From JANQTF01 sp036835375 (GTDB taxonomy: Bacteria > Bacteroidota > Bacteroidia > J057): 41,541 nucleotides of DNA. Location of the stretch: contig DAITMB010000034.1 of NCBI GenBank assembly GCA_036835375.1, positions 1 to 41,541 of the forward strand, written 5' to 3'. Below are positions 24,466 to 33,402 of the stretch, one piece after another. The first letter of the stretch is position 1; the number at the start of each line of letters is the position of its first letter. The notes below the pieces were generated by a model. That model made no database searches, was not told where the DNA came from, and saw only the letters and a program-made list of their open reading frames with translations. The position numbers were made by a program, and so were the translations under genes.

Positions 24466-24963
24466 AAAAAAAGACTGTCTTGTTGCCATATTCGTGCTGG
24501 ACGATGGCTGGATCGAAGCGGTCAACATTCGAAAGGAGAAAAAGATCTTTGCCCCAAAACGAAAGGTGGGATCATCCCCACAAGGTCAATAGACCAGCAA
24601 CGGCTCACTCGCTTTCACTACACGCAAGTAGCACCAAGACAGCCCCAAAGAACATGCAAAGCAACCATTAAGAACGTGAAAAGGACCCATGCTTAACGTA
24701 TGCATGAGGTGCACTCGAGATCGGCGGAAGGCAGACAACTCCATTCCCAAAGAGTTCCGCAAACACAGCTTGATCACCACCCATTTAAGTGGCAGAATAG
24801 CACCTCGCAAAAGCAAGAAAACGTTTTCATAACTCCTCTCATGAAAATCGAAAAACACCACGGATCGCAAGACTGAAGAATAGACACCCACTACGGGGGT
24901 AACAGCTTTTTTCTAAGAACAACAACGTGGAGGACGGAACCGGAACCAAACAAAAAAAGCCAT
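24466..24963. other. Poorly coding stretch after the gap
   Basis: About 500 bp. The longest frames (for example minus 24586-24891) are rich in Ser, Leu and Cys without recognisable motifs and look like chance ORFs. In the plus frame that begins GACTGTCTTGTT, about 40 codons are open before TAG; this could be the tail of the truncated gene, but it is not recognised. No tRNA or clear structured RNA was found. Confidence 0.4.
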
Positions 24964-25287
24964 TTATCCCACCTCTGGAAGTCGAGACTGGCCAGCGACC
25001 TGGTCACCGAGGTAAAACAGGGGAGCGCTCTTCGCGCTTTTTTCTGTGTTGCTACGGTGACGCGCTTCGGACAGGCCCCAAGAGGTGAGCTTGACTCGAT
25101 GAATCTCTCCAGCCACCCGCTCGACAAGCCCTTCGCCGAGTAAGTACTGAAATGCCCTACGGAATTCCCACTCTTGAAGCCCCATGCCTTTGGCCGCAGC
25201 AAGGATGCAGGCACCGTCTTGTCGTTGCTGCTGCGCACGCTGATGGGTAGCACAGAGCAGGGCAAGAGAAAGGCGATTGAGTTTCAT
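24964..25287 (-). CDS. Small winged-helix-like protein, uncertain
   Basis: 107 residues from the ATG at 25287 (MKLNRLSLALLCATHQRAQ). The core LQEWEFRRAFQYLLGEGLVERVAGEIHRVKLTSWGLSEA reads like the recognition-helix and wing part of a winged-helix domain, as in small PadR or MarR-like proteins. The N-terminal part is hydrophobic and helical; the last 25 residues look unstructured. No known partner is adjacent. A terminator-like hairpin on the opposite strand (25024-25043, stem AGCGC/GCGCT plus a T run) lies inside this frame, which lowers confidence. Possibly a real small regulator, possibly a chance frame. Confidence 0.45.
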   Translation of the reverse strand: MKLNRLSLALLCATHQRAQQQRQDGACILAAAKGMGLQEWEFRRAFQYLLGEGLVERVAGEIHRVKLTSWGLSEARHRSNTEKSAKSAPLFYLGDQVAGQSRLPEVG

Positions 25288-25299
25288 AAGGGATTCCAT

Positions 25300-25655
25300 A
25301 AGAATTTGATTAGCATTTTTAATCTCTGCATCAAATTAAAGGAGAAGTTTTTCCATTACAAAGGAATTAAGGAGAATATTCAAGAATATTTTCAAAATAT
25401 GTGGATCAATCACACACTTTTCTCAAAAATTAGAGCGGAATTTTCTGATTCGGCCTCATTTTCGGACATAAACCCACTCTACGGCCATGATTTTTCTTAG
25501 CGATTGATCAAACTTCCAGTATTTCTAATAAGAAGGTCCCCATCTGCGAGAAAAAAATCATTATGTTTTTATCTTCTTTGGGTTCCATCATAAATCCGCC
25601 CAATTGCTTGCTTAAGCGAATCCAAATCATTTGATTTGACAAAACGTTTTAAGCT
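25300..25655. other. AT-rich intergenic region
   Basis: About 355 bp, visibly richer in A and T than its surroundings, between the divergent winged-helix-like ORF and the M48 gene. It contains two direct copies of AGAATATT (25373-25380 and 25383-25390). No exact TAnnTTTG box was found on either strand. It may hold promoters for both genes. Confidence 0.4.
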
Positions 25656-27125
25656 GTGAACCTAAAGATTTTCTCCCTGATGATCTGGCTGATGCTGCCG
25701 TGGGTAGTGATGGCACAATCAGACTATTCCCCTACTGCCACCATCACACGCCTCCCCCCAGATATTCAGCATGCCATCTTTCAAAAGTTGCAATCAGACT
25801 TGGCCAATGTGCCGCTTTCAGGAAAATCCAAGCGACTCTTGACGCAACTATACCAAGCGCGCTACGACCAGTTCATGACAGATGTAGCGTCGGGTATGGT
25901 GATGGAATTCCCTGAGCTGGATCTAATTTGCCAAAAAGTGCTGGAAGAACTCCGGGAAAAAAATCCCGGCATCCCTCTTCCATCGCAGGTATTTGTGACA
26001 CGAGACCCTTCTCCTAATGCTCGCTGCCTCGGTGAGGGGACTTTGCTCATCCACTTGGGACTCATCCGCCGGATGCAAAACGAGGATCAACTCGCCTTCG
26101 CGATCAGCCATGAGCTGGCTCATTATTACCTCGACCACGTGAACCAAGGGTTGATCAATTACTCGATCAAGGCCACGGATCCGAACACGGAGCGAGAACT
26201 GTCACGCTTGATCCGAAACGCAGAAAATCCTTTCGAAACCATGCTTTCTTACTTGCAAGGAGAGCGCTATCTCACGCATCGACACAGCCGAAACAAGGAG
26301 CGAGAGGCCGATTCCCTGGGCCTCCAATTTTTGCTCAACACTTCTTATGCTCCTGAAGGTGCCATTGGCTGTGTGATGGTGCTGGAGGGTGTGGACAAAC
26401 CCAAGTATGAATTTCCGATCGACTACGAACGAATGCTCCGAGGCGTTGACCATCCTTCTGATTCAAGCTGGCGGGTGTATCACCCCACGACAAACTACGT
26501 GTATGGACAAAATGCCTTCACCGTGGACTGGGAGCTGGATTCTCTGGCTACACATCCAGACTGTCAAGAGCGCCTGCGCAATTTGCGCAGACAACTGACC
26601 CATCGTTCGATCGATGAATCAAAGATTCAGATGGTCAGCCCATTCTTTCGAGACTTAGAAAAAAAGCTAGATATGGAGTGGTTGCTGTCCTTCTTCCATG
26701 CAGAAGCGTATGGACGGACGCTTTACCTCGCTTTTCAACTCACAGAGATTTATCCAGATGAGCCTCACCTTCACGCCATCATTGGACAGTCGATCTATCT
26801 CATTTATCAACATAAAAAATCGCACACACTTAGCAACAAATTAGAATTTCCCAACCCGCTTCGGGAAGAGTCATACAATCAGTTTTTGACCTTTGCTCGC
26901 AAACATCGACTCCAGGATTGGGCAGACTTTGGCTTGCAATATCTCTTGGCGCAGCCCGCTACGATGCGTGAAAACGAGTCTTTCATGTACACCTTGCTCT
27001 TATGTGCCAGCATTCAGCGTGACAAAAATATTTTTGACTCCTTGCGACAATCCTACTATGACAAATTTGCTGGAGGAGAATACAGCCAGGACGTCGAAGC
27101 GCTCAATGCTTCGTTCGATCACTAG
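25656..27125 (+). CDS. Exported M48-family zinc metalloprotease
   Basis: 489 residues from GTG at 25656; an ATG at 25680 (MIWLMLPWVVMAQ) also gives a complete signal peptide. The zinc site is HELAH (152-156) in FAISHELAHYYLDHVNQ, with the third ligand in KEREADSLGLQFL. The catalytic domain spans roughly 60-240, followed by an alpha-helical region of about 250 residues without recognised motif. It resembles BepA/YfgC-type periplasmic M48 proteases, which are involved in outer-membrane quality control; that role is inference. The next gene starts 79 bp downstream on the same strand and is also exported. Confidence 0.88.
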   Translation: MNLKIFSLMIWLMLPWVVMAQSDYSPTATITRLPPDIQHAIFQKLQSDLANVPLSGKSKRLLTQLYQARYDQFMTDVASGMVMEFPELDLICQKVLEELREKNPGIPLPSQVFVTRDPSPNARCLGEGTLLIHLGLIRRMQNEDQLAFAISHELAHYYLDHVNQGLINYSIKATDPNTERELSRLIRNAENPFETMLSYLQGERYLTHRHSRNKEREADSLGLQFLLNTSYAPEGAIGCVMVLEGVDKPKYEFPIDYERMLRGVDHPSDSSWRVYHPTTNYVYGQNAFTVDWELDSLATHPDCQERLRNLRRQLTHRSIDESKIQMVSPFFRDLEKKLDMEWLLSFFHAEAYGRTLYLAFQLTEIYPDEPHLHAIIGQSIYLIYQHKKSHTLSNKLEFPNPLREESYNQFLTFARKHRLQDWADFGLQYLLAQPATMRENESFMYTLLLCASIQRDKNIFDSLRQSYYDKFAGGEYSQDVEALNASFDH

Positions 27126-27204
27126 CAGCTACTCATGCCATGAACACATCGATTACTCATTTTTTCTATCCTCCATCATTTCCACTATTTACCCCCTATT
27201 ATCT

Positions 27205-28758
27205 ATGAGAGTATTATTCACGACTTTATGCTTGCTGCTGGCTGCGCAGTCATTTTCTCAATCAGCACAGATCGACGATGTGCTGAGGGTTAAAATGAGA
27301 AACTTCGGCCCTATCTATCAGTCTGACCAAGTCAGAGGCTACTATGGCTTCTACAAAGCGGGCAACGTAAGGGGTCGAGACGTAGTGTACATGCTCAAAA
27401 TCATGGATGAAAACCTCCAAGAGGTAGCATCCCAGCGCATGGTAAGGCCCTCCTCCTATTATCTCACCGAGGCGGTGTACAACGGGTCTGCCATTCTATT
27501 TTCGTTCATCGATAATTCTGCTCGTGATATCGAGTTGGTCACTTTCAACATGGCCGGAGATCAAATCGGATCCCGAAAGTACGCGAAGATGAACCGCACG
27601 AACTTTCAGCTCACCTACGCTTATCAAAATGTCAACGATGAGGAGGCATCCAACCTCACGATTTTCCCAGCGGGAGAACTTGGGTTTGTCCGCATGTGGT
27701 TTGAAAAAGATCGTAAGGTGAGATACAAGCTGGAGTACCTGCCCAACTCTTTGTCGGGAGAAGGTCGCTGGGAACAAGGAAGCGAAGACGACTCGGATGA
27801 ATATGAAATTCCTGAAGTGGGAGATGTCGTGACCCCATTTCTCATCTCTGGAATTGCTAAGCGCAAAAATGCCCTGAGCAAAGACATCCACTACAATCTT
27901 CAGGTTCGGGACATGTTTAGCGGGGAGCCAATCTTTGACCAGCCTCTCTACGATCCCCAACACAAGCTCTCTTTCTTGATCGCCAAGTTCAATCCTGAAA
28001 AAAGCCATATCCTCGTCTTGGGCGAGTACTTCGATCCAAGCGACAATACTTTCAATGGTAAGAGCAAAGGCATTTACCTCAAAACCTATAGTATGTCTGG
28101 AGAGGTGCTGAGTAGCAAACTACTCTCTTGGGATCGCGATATTAGCCGCTTTTTACCTGCCAATGAGAAAGGAAAATTGGAACAGGGGGGCTATATCGCC
28201 TTTCACCATGCCGCCATGGACAAGAACGGAAATGTGTGTTTTGTGGGGGAGCGCTATCGAAAAGCCGTCAGTGGTGTCGGCGTGGCTCTCCAACTTATGG
28301 GAAGCACCGAGGTATCTAGCTTGAAAATGGTTGTCGAAGAAATGATCCTTTTCTCGGTCAATAGCAATCAAGAACTCACCTCCGTAGATATTTTCGAAAA
28401 GCAACCGCGCGATATTCTGCTCCCAGGTGGATGGGGGCTTTATTCCCCCAAGATGCTGTCGCAAGTCATGCTGGCCTACGGATGGTTTGATTATCAATAT
28501 TCTCAACAAAGCGCTGAAAAAAACCTCTTCTACTCGGTGTATATGTCGAGAGAAAAGGAGAAAGGACAGCGTCGGAAAAACGTGCTCGGGGTGATTGCCC
28601 AAGCCGAAGGATTCGACTTTACCACCGATAAGATCAGCTTAGCTTCCGAAGCAGACCTATTGGGCATTTACCCCGCTACGACAGGCAATGTCTTGCTGAT
28701 GGAGTATTTCCGAAAGGAGAAACAATTGAAATTTCGCCTTGAGCAAATCAACTATTGA
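27205..28758 (+). CDS. Exported protein of unknown function (possibly DUF6770)
   Basis: 517 residues from the ATG at 27205 (MRVLFTTLCLLLAAQSFSQ), a clear signal peptide; the frame is open for 104 more codons upstream but overlaps the M48 gene in a different frame and is not coding there. The mature protein is beta-rich with propeller-like blocks (YYGFYKAGNVRGRDVVYMLKIM, ILVLGEYFDPSDNTFNGKSKGIYLKTYS, HAAMDKNGNVCFVGERY). An acidic stretch SEDDSDEYEIPE lies mid-protein. Length and style recall DUF6770 proteins of Bacteroidota, from memory and unverified. It is probably co-transcribed with the M48 protease and is followed by a strong terminator. Confidence 0.75.
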   Translation: MRVLFTTLCLLLAAQSFSQSAQIDDVLRVKMRNFGPIYQSDQVRGYYGFYKAGNVRGRDVVYMLKIMDENLQEVASQRMVRPSSYYLTEAVYNGSAILFSFIDNSARDIELVTFNMAGDQIGSRKYAKMNRTNFQLTYAYQNVNDEEASNLTIFPAGELGFVRMWFEKDRKVRYKLEYLPNSLSGEGRWEQGSEDDSDEYEIPEVGDVVTPFLISGIAKRKNALSKDIHYNLQVRDMFSGEPIFDQPLYDPQHKLSFLIAKFNPEKSHILVLGEYFDPSDNTFNGKSKGIYLKTYSMSGEVLSSKLLSWDRDISRFLPANEKGKLEQGGYIAFHHAAMDKNGNVCFVGERYRKAVSGVGVALQLMGSTEVSSLKMVVEEMILFSVNSNQELTSVDIFEKQPRDILLPGGWGLYSPKMLSQVMLAYGWFDYQYSQQSAEKNLFYSVYMSREKEKGQRRKNVLGVIAQAEGFDFTTDKISLASEADLLGIYPATTGNVLLMEYFRKEKQLKFRLEQINY

Positions 28759-28931
28759 TCGATTACAGACACACAATCTGGAATTATCCGAGGGTTAATC
28801 GCCAGAAAAGTAAAGAGTTGCCGCCCCAGCTTAGGAAAGTTGATTCACCGTGCCTTCCGCTGTTAAGACCTCAGAAGCAGAAGGTTCTGTAGCAAATCGT
28901 TTGTGGGGGGCGAGAAATAAATGTTTTAGCG

Positions 28932-28973
28932 AAAAGACGGAGAGCAGCAATGGCTTCTCTCCGTCTTTTTTTT
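28932..28973 (+). terminator. Strong intrinsic terminator
   Basis: AAAAGACGGAGAG (28932-28944) pairs perfectly over 13 bp with CTCTCCGTCTTTT (28957-28969), ending in an eight-T run (28966-28973). It lies 174 bp downstream of the exported-protein gene, leaving a long 3' UTR or an unrecognised small RNA in 28759-28931. Confidence 0.9.
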
Positions 28974-29022
28974 ATCTGAAAAAAACTTTGTGGGTTTCCG
29001 AAAAAAAGTGGAATGGTATCTC

Positions 29023-30666
29023 TCACCTCACCGCTCGCAACACATAATCTCGCATGAGGGAACTGCTTTGGTCAAATAATTCCAGCATGACAGAGGGATA
29101 GATTCCGAAAAAGAACACCAAAGCTGCCAAAGGTGTCAACACAAAGTATTCGTGCAGCGTGAGATCAGTCAGCTTTGGTCGCCAGTCGCTCGTGCCTGCT
29201 GAATCGAAAGTGCCAAAAAACATCTGGCGATAAGCCCTCAAATAGTACACAGCTCCCAGCACAATGCCCATCACTGCCAACATGGACATCCAGCGCGGCA
29301 ATGCTCCACTGGAGGCTTGTGACTGAAAGCTCCCCATGAACACCAAGGCTTCCGACACAAACGCCGCAAAGCCGGGCAATCCCAGCGAAGCAAAGAAAGC
29401 TACCAAGGTGTGGAAAGCAAATCGCGGCATGAGTCCCCACAAGCCCCGAAAACGATCTATGCTTCGATCCTGCACCCGATCATATAGCACCCCTACCAGC
29501 AAAAAGAGCAGCGAGGAAATGAGACCATGCGTAAACAATTGAAAAATGGCACCTACCAACCCTGCCGACTCCAAGCTGGCCATTCCCAGCAACACAAAGC
29601 CCATGTGAGACACTGAAGAATAAGCGACCATCCGCTTAAAGTCGTTTTGGGCCATCGCGACGAGGCCTCCATACAAGATCGAAATCACTCCAAGCAACCC
29701 CATGGCGAAGCTGAAATGAACGGCTCCCTCGGGAAATAGTCCGAAGCAAATCCGAAGTACACCGTAGGCTCCCACCTTGAGAAGAATCCCTGCCAGCACC
29801 ACCGAAATCCCCGTAGGAGCCTCCACGTGGGCATCAGGGAGCCAAGTGTGAAGGGGCACCATGGGAATCTTGATCGCAAAGCCTACGAATAGGACCGCAA
29901 ACCCCACCAGTCGCGCATTCATCCCCAGAAGCAACTCGCCATAATCGAACATAGAGCCTGGGATGAGGTGGAGCGGAACTCCCTCAGCACTTGAGGCCAT
30001 CAAATGAAAAAAATTCAAGGTATAAACGGGGCTTCCCTCCGCGCTCAGCGTCGGATTTTGAAAGCTAAAGAGCAGCCCCACCATGATGAGCAGCATGAAT
30101 ACTGAGCCAAACAAGGTGTAGAGGAAGAACTTCAATGCAGCATATTCCCGACGCGCACCTCCCCACAGGCCGATAAGAAAAAACATCGGCAGGAGCATGA
30201 ACTCATAGAAGAGGTAGAACAAAAAAAAGTCGGCTGCGCAAAACACCCCCATCGTGGAGAGGTCGAGCAGCAAGAGCAGCAGGAAATATCCTTTGGGAGA
30301 TTTTTCGACGTGCCAACTGCCCATCACAGCGGCTACCATCACGATGCCTGTGAGAATGACCAGCATCAGGCTGATGCCGTCGAGCGCAAGCACATAATCA
30401 ATTTGGAGACGCCCCAAGGTGCCCAGCTCCAAACGGATCCAGGGCGCCATTTCTCGCAGCAAAAAATCGGAGGGGAGGTGATGATCCTCTGCAAGCTGTC
30501 CACGAGCAGACAGAAACCGAGGGAGCACAGCCGCCAAGGCTAGCACCAACTGGGCCAAGGCTGTCACCAAAGAGATCCAGCGAAAAGCCGTGGTTTTGCC
30601 TGGCCATAGCACAATGGTCAGCATCCCGATTATCGGCAAAAACACAAGTATGGTGAGTAGGCCCAA
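29023..30666 (-). CDS. nuoM: NADH-quinone oxidoreductase subunit M, isolated gene
   Basis: About 547 residues. There is no ATG near the N-terminus; the TTG at 30666 gives GLLTILVFLPIIGMLTIVLWPG, the usual NuoM start, and the next upstream start (TTG 30729) adds 21 atypical residues. Roughly 14 membrane helices are visible. Family motifs: FFLFYLFYEFMLLPMFFLIGLWGG with the conserved Glu, KIPMVPLHTWLPDAHVEAPT, LKVGAYGVLRI, MVAYSSVSHMGFVLLG and FGTFDSAG. It is a proton-pumping antiporter-like subunit of complex I in the inner membrane. No other nuo gene lies beside it: downstream is a terminator and the exported-protein gene, upstream is selD. Alternatively it could belong to a split nuo locus or to a related antiporter complex. 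Confidence 0.9.
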   Translation of the reverse strand: MGLLTILVFLPIIGMLTIVLWPGKTTAFRWISLVTALAQLVLALAAVLPRFLSARGQLAEDHHLPSDFLLREMAPWIRLELGTLGRLQIDYVLALDGISLMLVILTGIVMVAAVMGSWHVEKSPKGYFLLLLLLDLSTMGVFCAADFFLFYLFYEFMLLPMFFLIGLWGGARREYAALKFFLYTLFGSVFMLLIMVGLLFSFQNPTLSAEGSPVYTLNFFHLMASSAEGVPLHLIPGSMFDYGELLLGMNARLVGFAVLFVGFAIKIPMVPLHTWLPDAHVEAPTGISVVLAGILLKVGAYGVLRICFGLFPEGAVHFSFAMGLLGVISILYGGLVAMAQNDFKRMVAYSSVSHMGFVLLGMASLESAGLVGAIFQLFTHGLISSLLFLLVGVLYDRVQDRSIDRFRGLWGLMPRFAFHTLVAFFASLGLPGFAAFVSEALVFMGSFQSQASSGALPRWMSMLAVMGIVLGAVYYLRAYRQMFFGTFDSAGTSDWRPKLTDLTLHEYFVLTPLAALVFFFGIYPSVMLELFDQSSSLMRDYVLRAVR

Positions 30667-30961
30667 GGTGTTTGCGATTACGAAAACGAAGCCCAAGTTA
30701 GTAGAATTAGGGCCAAATAGGGAGGGCAAAGGATGAAATCTCCGATGTTTGCTTCTTGGGTTGAATGAAGCTCATTTAGCCGTCTTGAGAACAGCTGATG
30801 AAAGCTTGCGAGGCATATATGCAGCGCGGATTTTCCCTTCTCTTCATTACTTCAAGCAGCCGAAATACTAACTCATTACTTAGGATTGGGGTTCCTTCGC
30901 TCTTTCGTTCAGAATTTTTGCTCCCAGATGACTTTTCTAAATCCAAGCCTTCCCGCTTTGT

Positions 30962-32002
30962 TCACATCACCGTGATGAGTGGATTCCGGTCCTCTGTCAT
31001 GGTGCCAAAACTTTCCAGCTCAAATCCCTGGCCTCTTGCCATTTGGACAAATTCACGCTCATACTCCGCTACCACAGCCACCAATAGTCCTCCGCTTGTC
31101 TGCGGATCGCACAGAATTGCCTTTTGGTAATCCGTGAGTGGAGAGAGCAAATGGCCATAGCTCTGGTAATTGCGATGGGTCCCGCCGGGAATACAGCCTT
31201 CGGCAATGTATTCATCAACTTGTGGAAACACGGGCACTTTTGCCAACTGCACCTCCGCAGTCCGGCGCGAAGCCTGACACATCTCGGCGAGGTGCCCCAT
31301 CAGCCCAAACCCTGTGACATCGGTCATGGATTTGATATAGGCGTATTTGGCAAAAATCTCCCCGATCTGATTGAGCTTGACCATGGAGTCGCGGGCGATG
31401 TCCGCGTGTTCGGCTTTGAGCTTTCCTTTTTTCTGCGCAGTAGTGAGAATTCCTACTCCAAGAGGTTTGGTGAGGAAGAGTTTGCAGCCAGGCAGAGCAC
31501 CCCCATTGCGGCGGATGTTGGCAATATTGACGCGCCCGGTTACTGCCAAGCCAAATATCGGCTCGGGACTGTCGATGCTGTGGCCGCCTGCGAGGGTAAT
31601 TTTGGCTTCGGCGCAGGCGCTTCGTGCGCCTTCCATCACTGCCTGGGCCACTTCGGGAGGAAGCTTGTCGATGGGCCAGCCCAAAATGGCGATGGCCAAC
31701 ATCGGCGAGCCGCCCATGGCATAGACATCGCTGATCGCATTCACCGCCGCAATCCGTCCAAAGTCGAAGGGATCATCCACGATGGGCATGAAAAAATCGG
31801 TGGTACTCACCACTGCCGTGCCGTCACCCAGGTCATACACCGCAGCGTCGTCTCGGGTCTCATTGCCCACGAGCAAGTTGGGGTCGGGCAGTGCGATTTG
31901 AGTCGTCTTGAGAATTGTTTCGAGGACTTGCGGAGATATTTTACATCCGCATCCTGCGCCATGACTGTACTGTGTGAGCTTGATGGAATCCATGTCCGTC
32001 AT
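30962..32002 (-). CDS. selD: Selenide, water dikinase SelD
   Basis: 346 residues. The N-terminal GAGCGCK has Cys18 at the catalytic position (a selenocysteine in some homologues) and Lys21. Further motifs are NETRDDAAVYDLGDGTAVVSTTDFF, AVNAISDVYAMGG, LAGGHSIDSPEPIFG, TDVTGFGLMGHLAEM and CDPQTSGGLLV. It makes selenophosphate from selenide and ATP in the cytoplasm. Its ATG overlaps the mnmH stop by four bases (ATGA, 31999-32002), a sign of translational coupling; selenophosphate is the substrate of MnmH. No selA, selB or tRNA-Sec is seen in the window. Confidence 0.96.
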   Translation of the reverse strand: MTDMDSIKLTQYSHGAGCGCKISPQVLETILKTTQIALPDPNLLVGNETRDDAAVYDLGDGTAVVSTTDFFMPIVDDPFDFGRIAAVNAISDVYAMGGSPMLAIAILGWPIDKLPPEVAQAVMEGARSACAEAKITLAGGHSIDSPEPIFGLAVTGRVNIANIRRNGGALPGCKLFLTKPLGVGILTTAQKKGKLKAEHADIARDSMVKLNQIGEIFAKYAYIKSMTDVTGFGLMGHLAEMCQASRRTAEVQLAKVPVFPQVDEYIAEGCIPGGTHRNYQSYGHLLSPLTDYQKAILCDPQTSGGLLVAVVAEYEREFVQMARGQGFELESFGTMTEDRNPLITVM

Positions 32003-33042
32003 GATGTGCTAAAGAATGTGTGCTGCATGGCGATCAATTGGTCGGCTGCCAATTCTGGATCACCGTGATCCAATGGAAGGGCTTGAAACCTGAATGGGTC
32101 TTTTCTAGCGAGAGCAAATGTATATGTCTTGTCGTAGTATTGCAGCATCAATTCGGCGACTTTGGCGACTTCTCCTGCTTGGAGCGCCTGCATAGCCTCC
32201 TGAAATAATTTTCCATCCAACCTCTTCGCGAGGTGTCGAAGTGCCTCGGCCACTTGCTCCCGGTCGCCGGTTCCATACGATTGGACCAGGCGATTGACTC
32301 GTATTGGTGTCGGAACTTGTAGGTTGATCATGGGAGCTTGGACCATCTGTGCCCAAAGTGGATCAGGAACAAATACCCTACCAATCCGCTGGCTTTCGTC
32401 CTCCACCCACAAGATACGCGAGGGAGAGGTGTGTTTCCACGCTTCAAACAGATTATTCTCAAATTGCTCGTTGCTGGGCTGGGGTGGTTCTCCGATCGCA
32501 CCGAAAATCGACCCTTTGTGATGCGCAAGGCCTTCGAGGTCGAGAATTTGCTCTCCTCTGGCTGCTAACAATTGGAGGATCTCAGTCTTGCCACTCCCCG
32601 TCATCCCCCCTAAAATCATGATTTGGCGTGGCATCCCAAGAGCTTCGCGAATGTACTTTCGAAATGCCTTGTATCCTCCCACCAGGCTGCTCACGCGAAA
32701 TCCTGCCTGCGTCCACAACGTCGAAAGGCTTCCGCTTCTCATGCCGCCGCGCCAGCAATGCACCAGCAACTCTCTACCCGCAGAAGCCGTCTCCGCTTGT
32801 CTCACATAATTGGCCAGCTTAGGCCCCACCAGCTCCAATCCGCGCATGAAGGCGGCCTCTCGACCGACTTGTTTGTATAATGTCCCGACTTCTTTTCGTT
32901 CGGCGTCGTCAAACAAGGGAATGTTGATGGCGGAAGGAATATGGCCTTGGGCAAATTCCGATGGAGACCGCACATCAATCACCCGACACGACGGATCTTC
33001 TTTCCTCTTGAGGAATTCCTCTACTGTAACCGCTCGCTGCAT
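31999..33042 (-). CDS. mnmH: tRNA 2-selenouridine synthase MnmH (SelU/YbbB)
   Basis: 347 residues from the ATG at 33042 (MQRAVTVEEFLKRK). The upstream ATGs at 33066 and 33090 are excluded by a promoter at 33060-33090. The N-terminal rhodanese domain holds VIDVRSPSEFAQGHIPSAINIPL and the active-site Cys in LVHCWRGGMRSGSL. The C-terminal P-loop domain holds ILGGMTGSGKTEIL. It converts 2-thiouridine at the wobble position of certain tRNAs to 2-selenouridine through a geranylated intermediate. Together with the overlapping selD it forms the complete selenouridine module. Confidence 0.95.
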   Translation of the reverse strand: MQRAVTVEEFLKRKEDPSCRVIDVRSPSEFAQGHIPSAINIPLFDDAERKEVGTLYKQVGREAAFMRGLELVGPKLANYVRQAETASAGRELLVHCWRGGMRSGSLSTLWTQAGFRVSSLVGGYKAFRKYIREALGMPRQIMILGGMTGSGKTEILQLLAARGEQILDLEGLAHHKGSIFGAIGEPPQPSNEQFENNLFEAWKHTSPSRILWVEDESQRIGRVFVPDPLWAQMVQAPMINLQVPTPIRVNRLVQSYGTGDREQVAEALRHLAKRLDGKLFQEAMQALQAGEVAKVAELMLQYYDKTYTFALARKDPFRFQALPLDHGDPELAADQLIAMQHTFFSTS

Positions 33043-33059
33043 GGCTGATTCTCTATTTA

Positions 33060-33090
33060 CAAACATAACACCCTTATCAAGCGAGAACAA
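33060..33090 (-). promoter_or_regulatory. Promoter of the mnmH-selD operon
   Basis: TATGTTTG (33060-33067, minus strand) matches TAnnTTTG exactly, and TTG at 33088-33090 lies 20 bp upstream, the normal Bacteroidota spacing. Transcription would begin near 33053, about 11 nt before the ATG at 33042. Confidence 0.65.
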
Positions 33091-33402
33091 CGGCGTGGCA
33101 CCTGCTTTGATGCGAGAACATTCGTCTTGGTGTTATTCGGCCGTGCCATCTTCTCCCTTTACAACACTTTAGTCTTAGAACTCCATAGCGGTTCGCCACG
33201 TCCGGCACGTACAGAGCAGGAATACAACTCAATTCCTTGTACTTTCGTAATCGGGGACAACCTAAGGGTGAGAGGAAGGTTCACGCACTTTGCTTGAAAA
33301 TCGCCAGATTTCTCCGCTGCCGATTGGCCTCAACGGAGCTTGGGTCCTCCTTAGCAAACTTTTACTTGCCTTTCAAACTTAAAGACCGGGCAACTACCCT
33401 AT
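33091..33402. other. Intergenic region between mnmH and hflX
   Basis: About 310 bp between divergent genes. Beyond the mnmH promoter at its left edge, no exact plus-strand -7 box was found for hflX. No gene or strong hairpin was recognised. Confidence 0.35.

Noticed and set aside
24466..24696. Extension of the alpha/beta hydrolase frame across the N run
   Set aside because: Gap length is unknown, so frame continuity is accidental; residues after the gap do not look like the end of an alpha/beta hydrolase.
25024..25043. Plus-strand terminator (AGCGC/GCGCT with T run)
   Set aside because: The stem is only 5 bp and lies inside a minus-strand ORF with no plus-strand gene directly before it; kept only as a note.
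26893..27204. N-terminal extension of the exported protein gene at 27205
   Set aside because: It overlaps the M48 gene in another frame; the signal peptide starts at 27205.
31124..32068. 314-codon plus-strand ORF
   Set aside because: It is antisense to selD and the end of mnmH, both certain. His/Gly-rich shadow translation.
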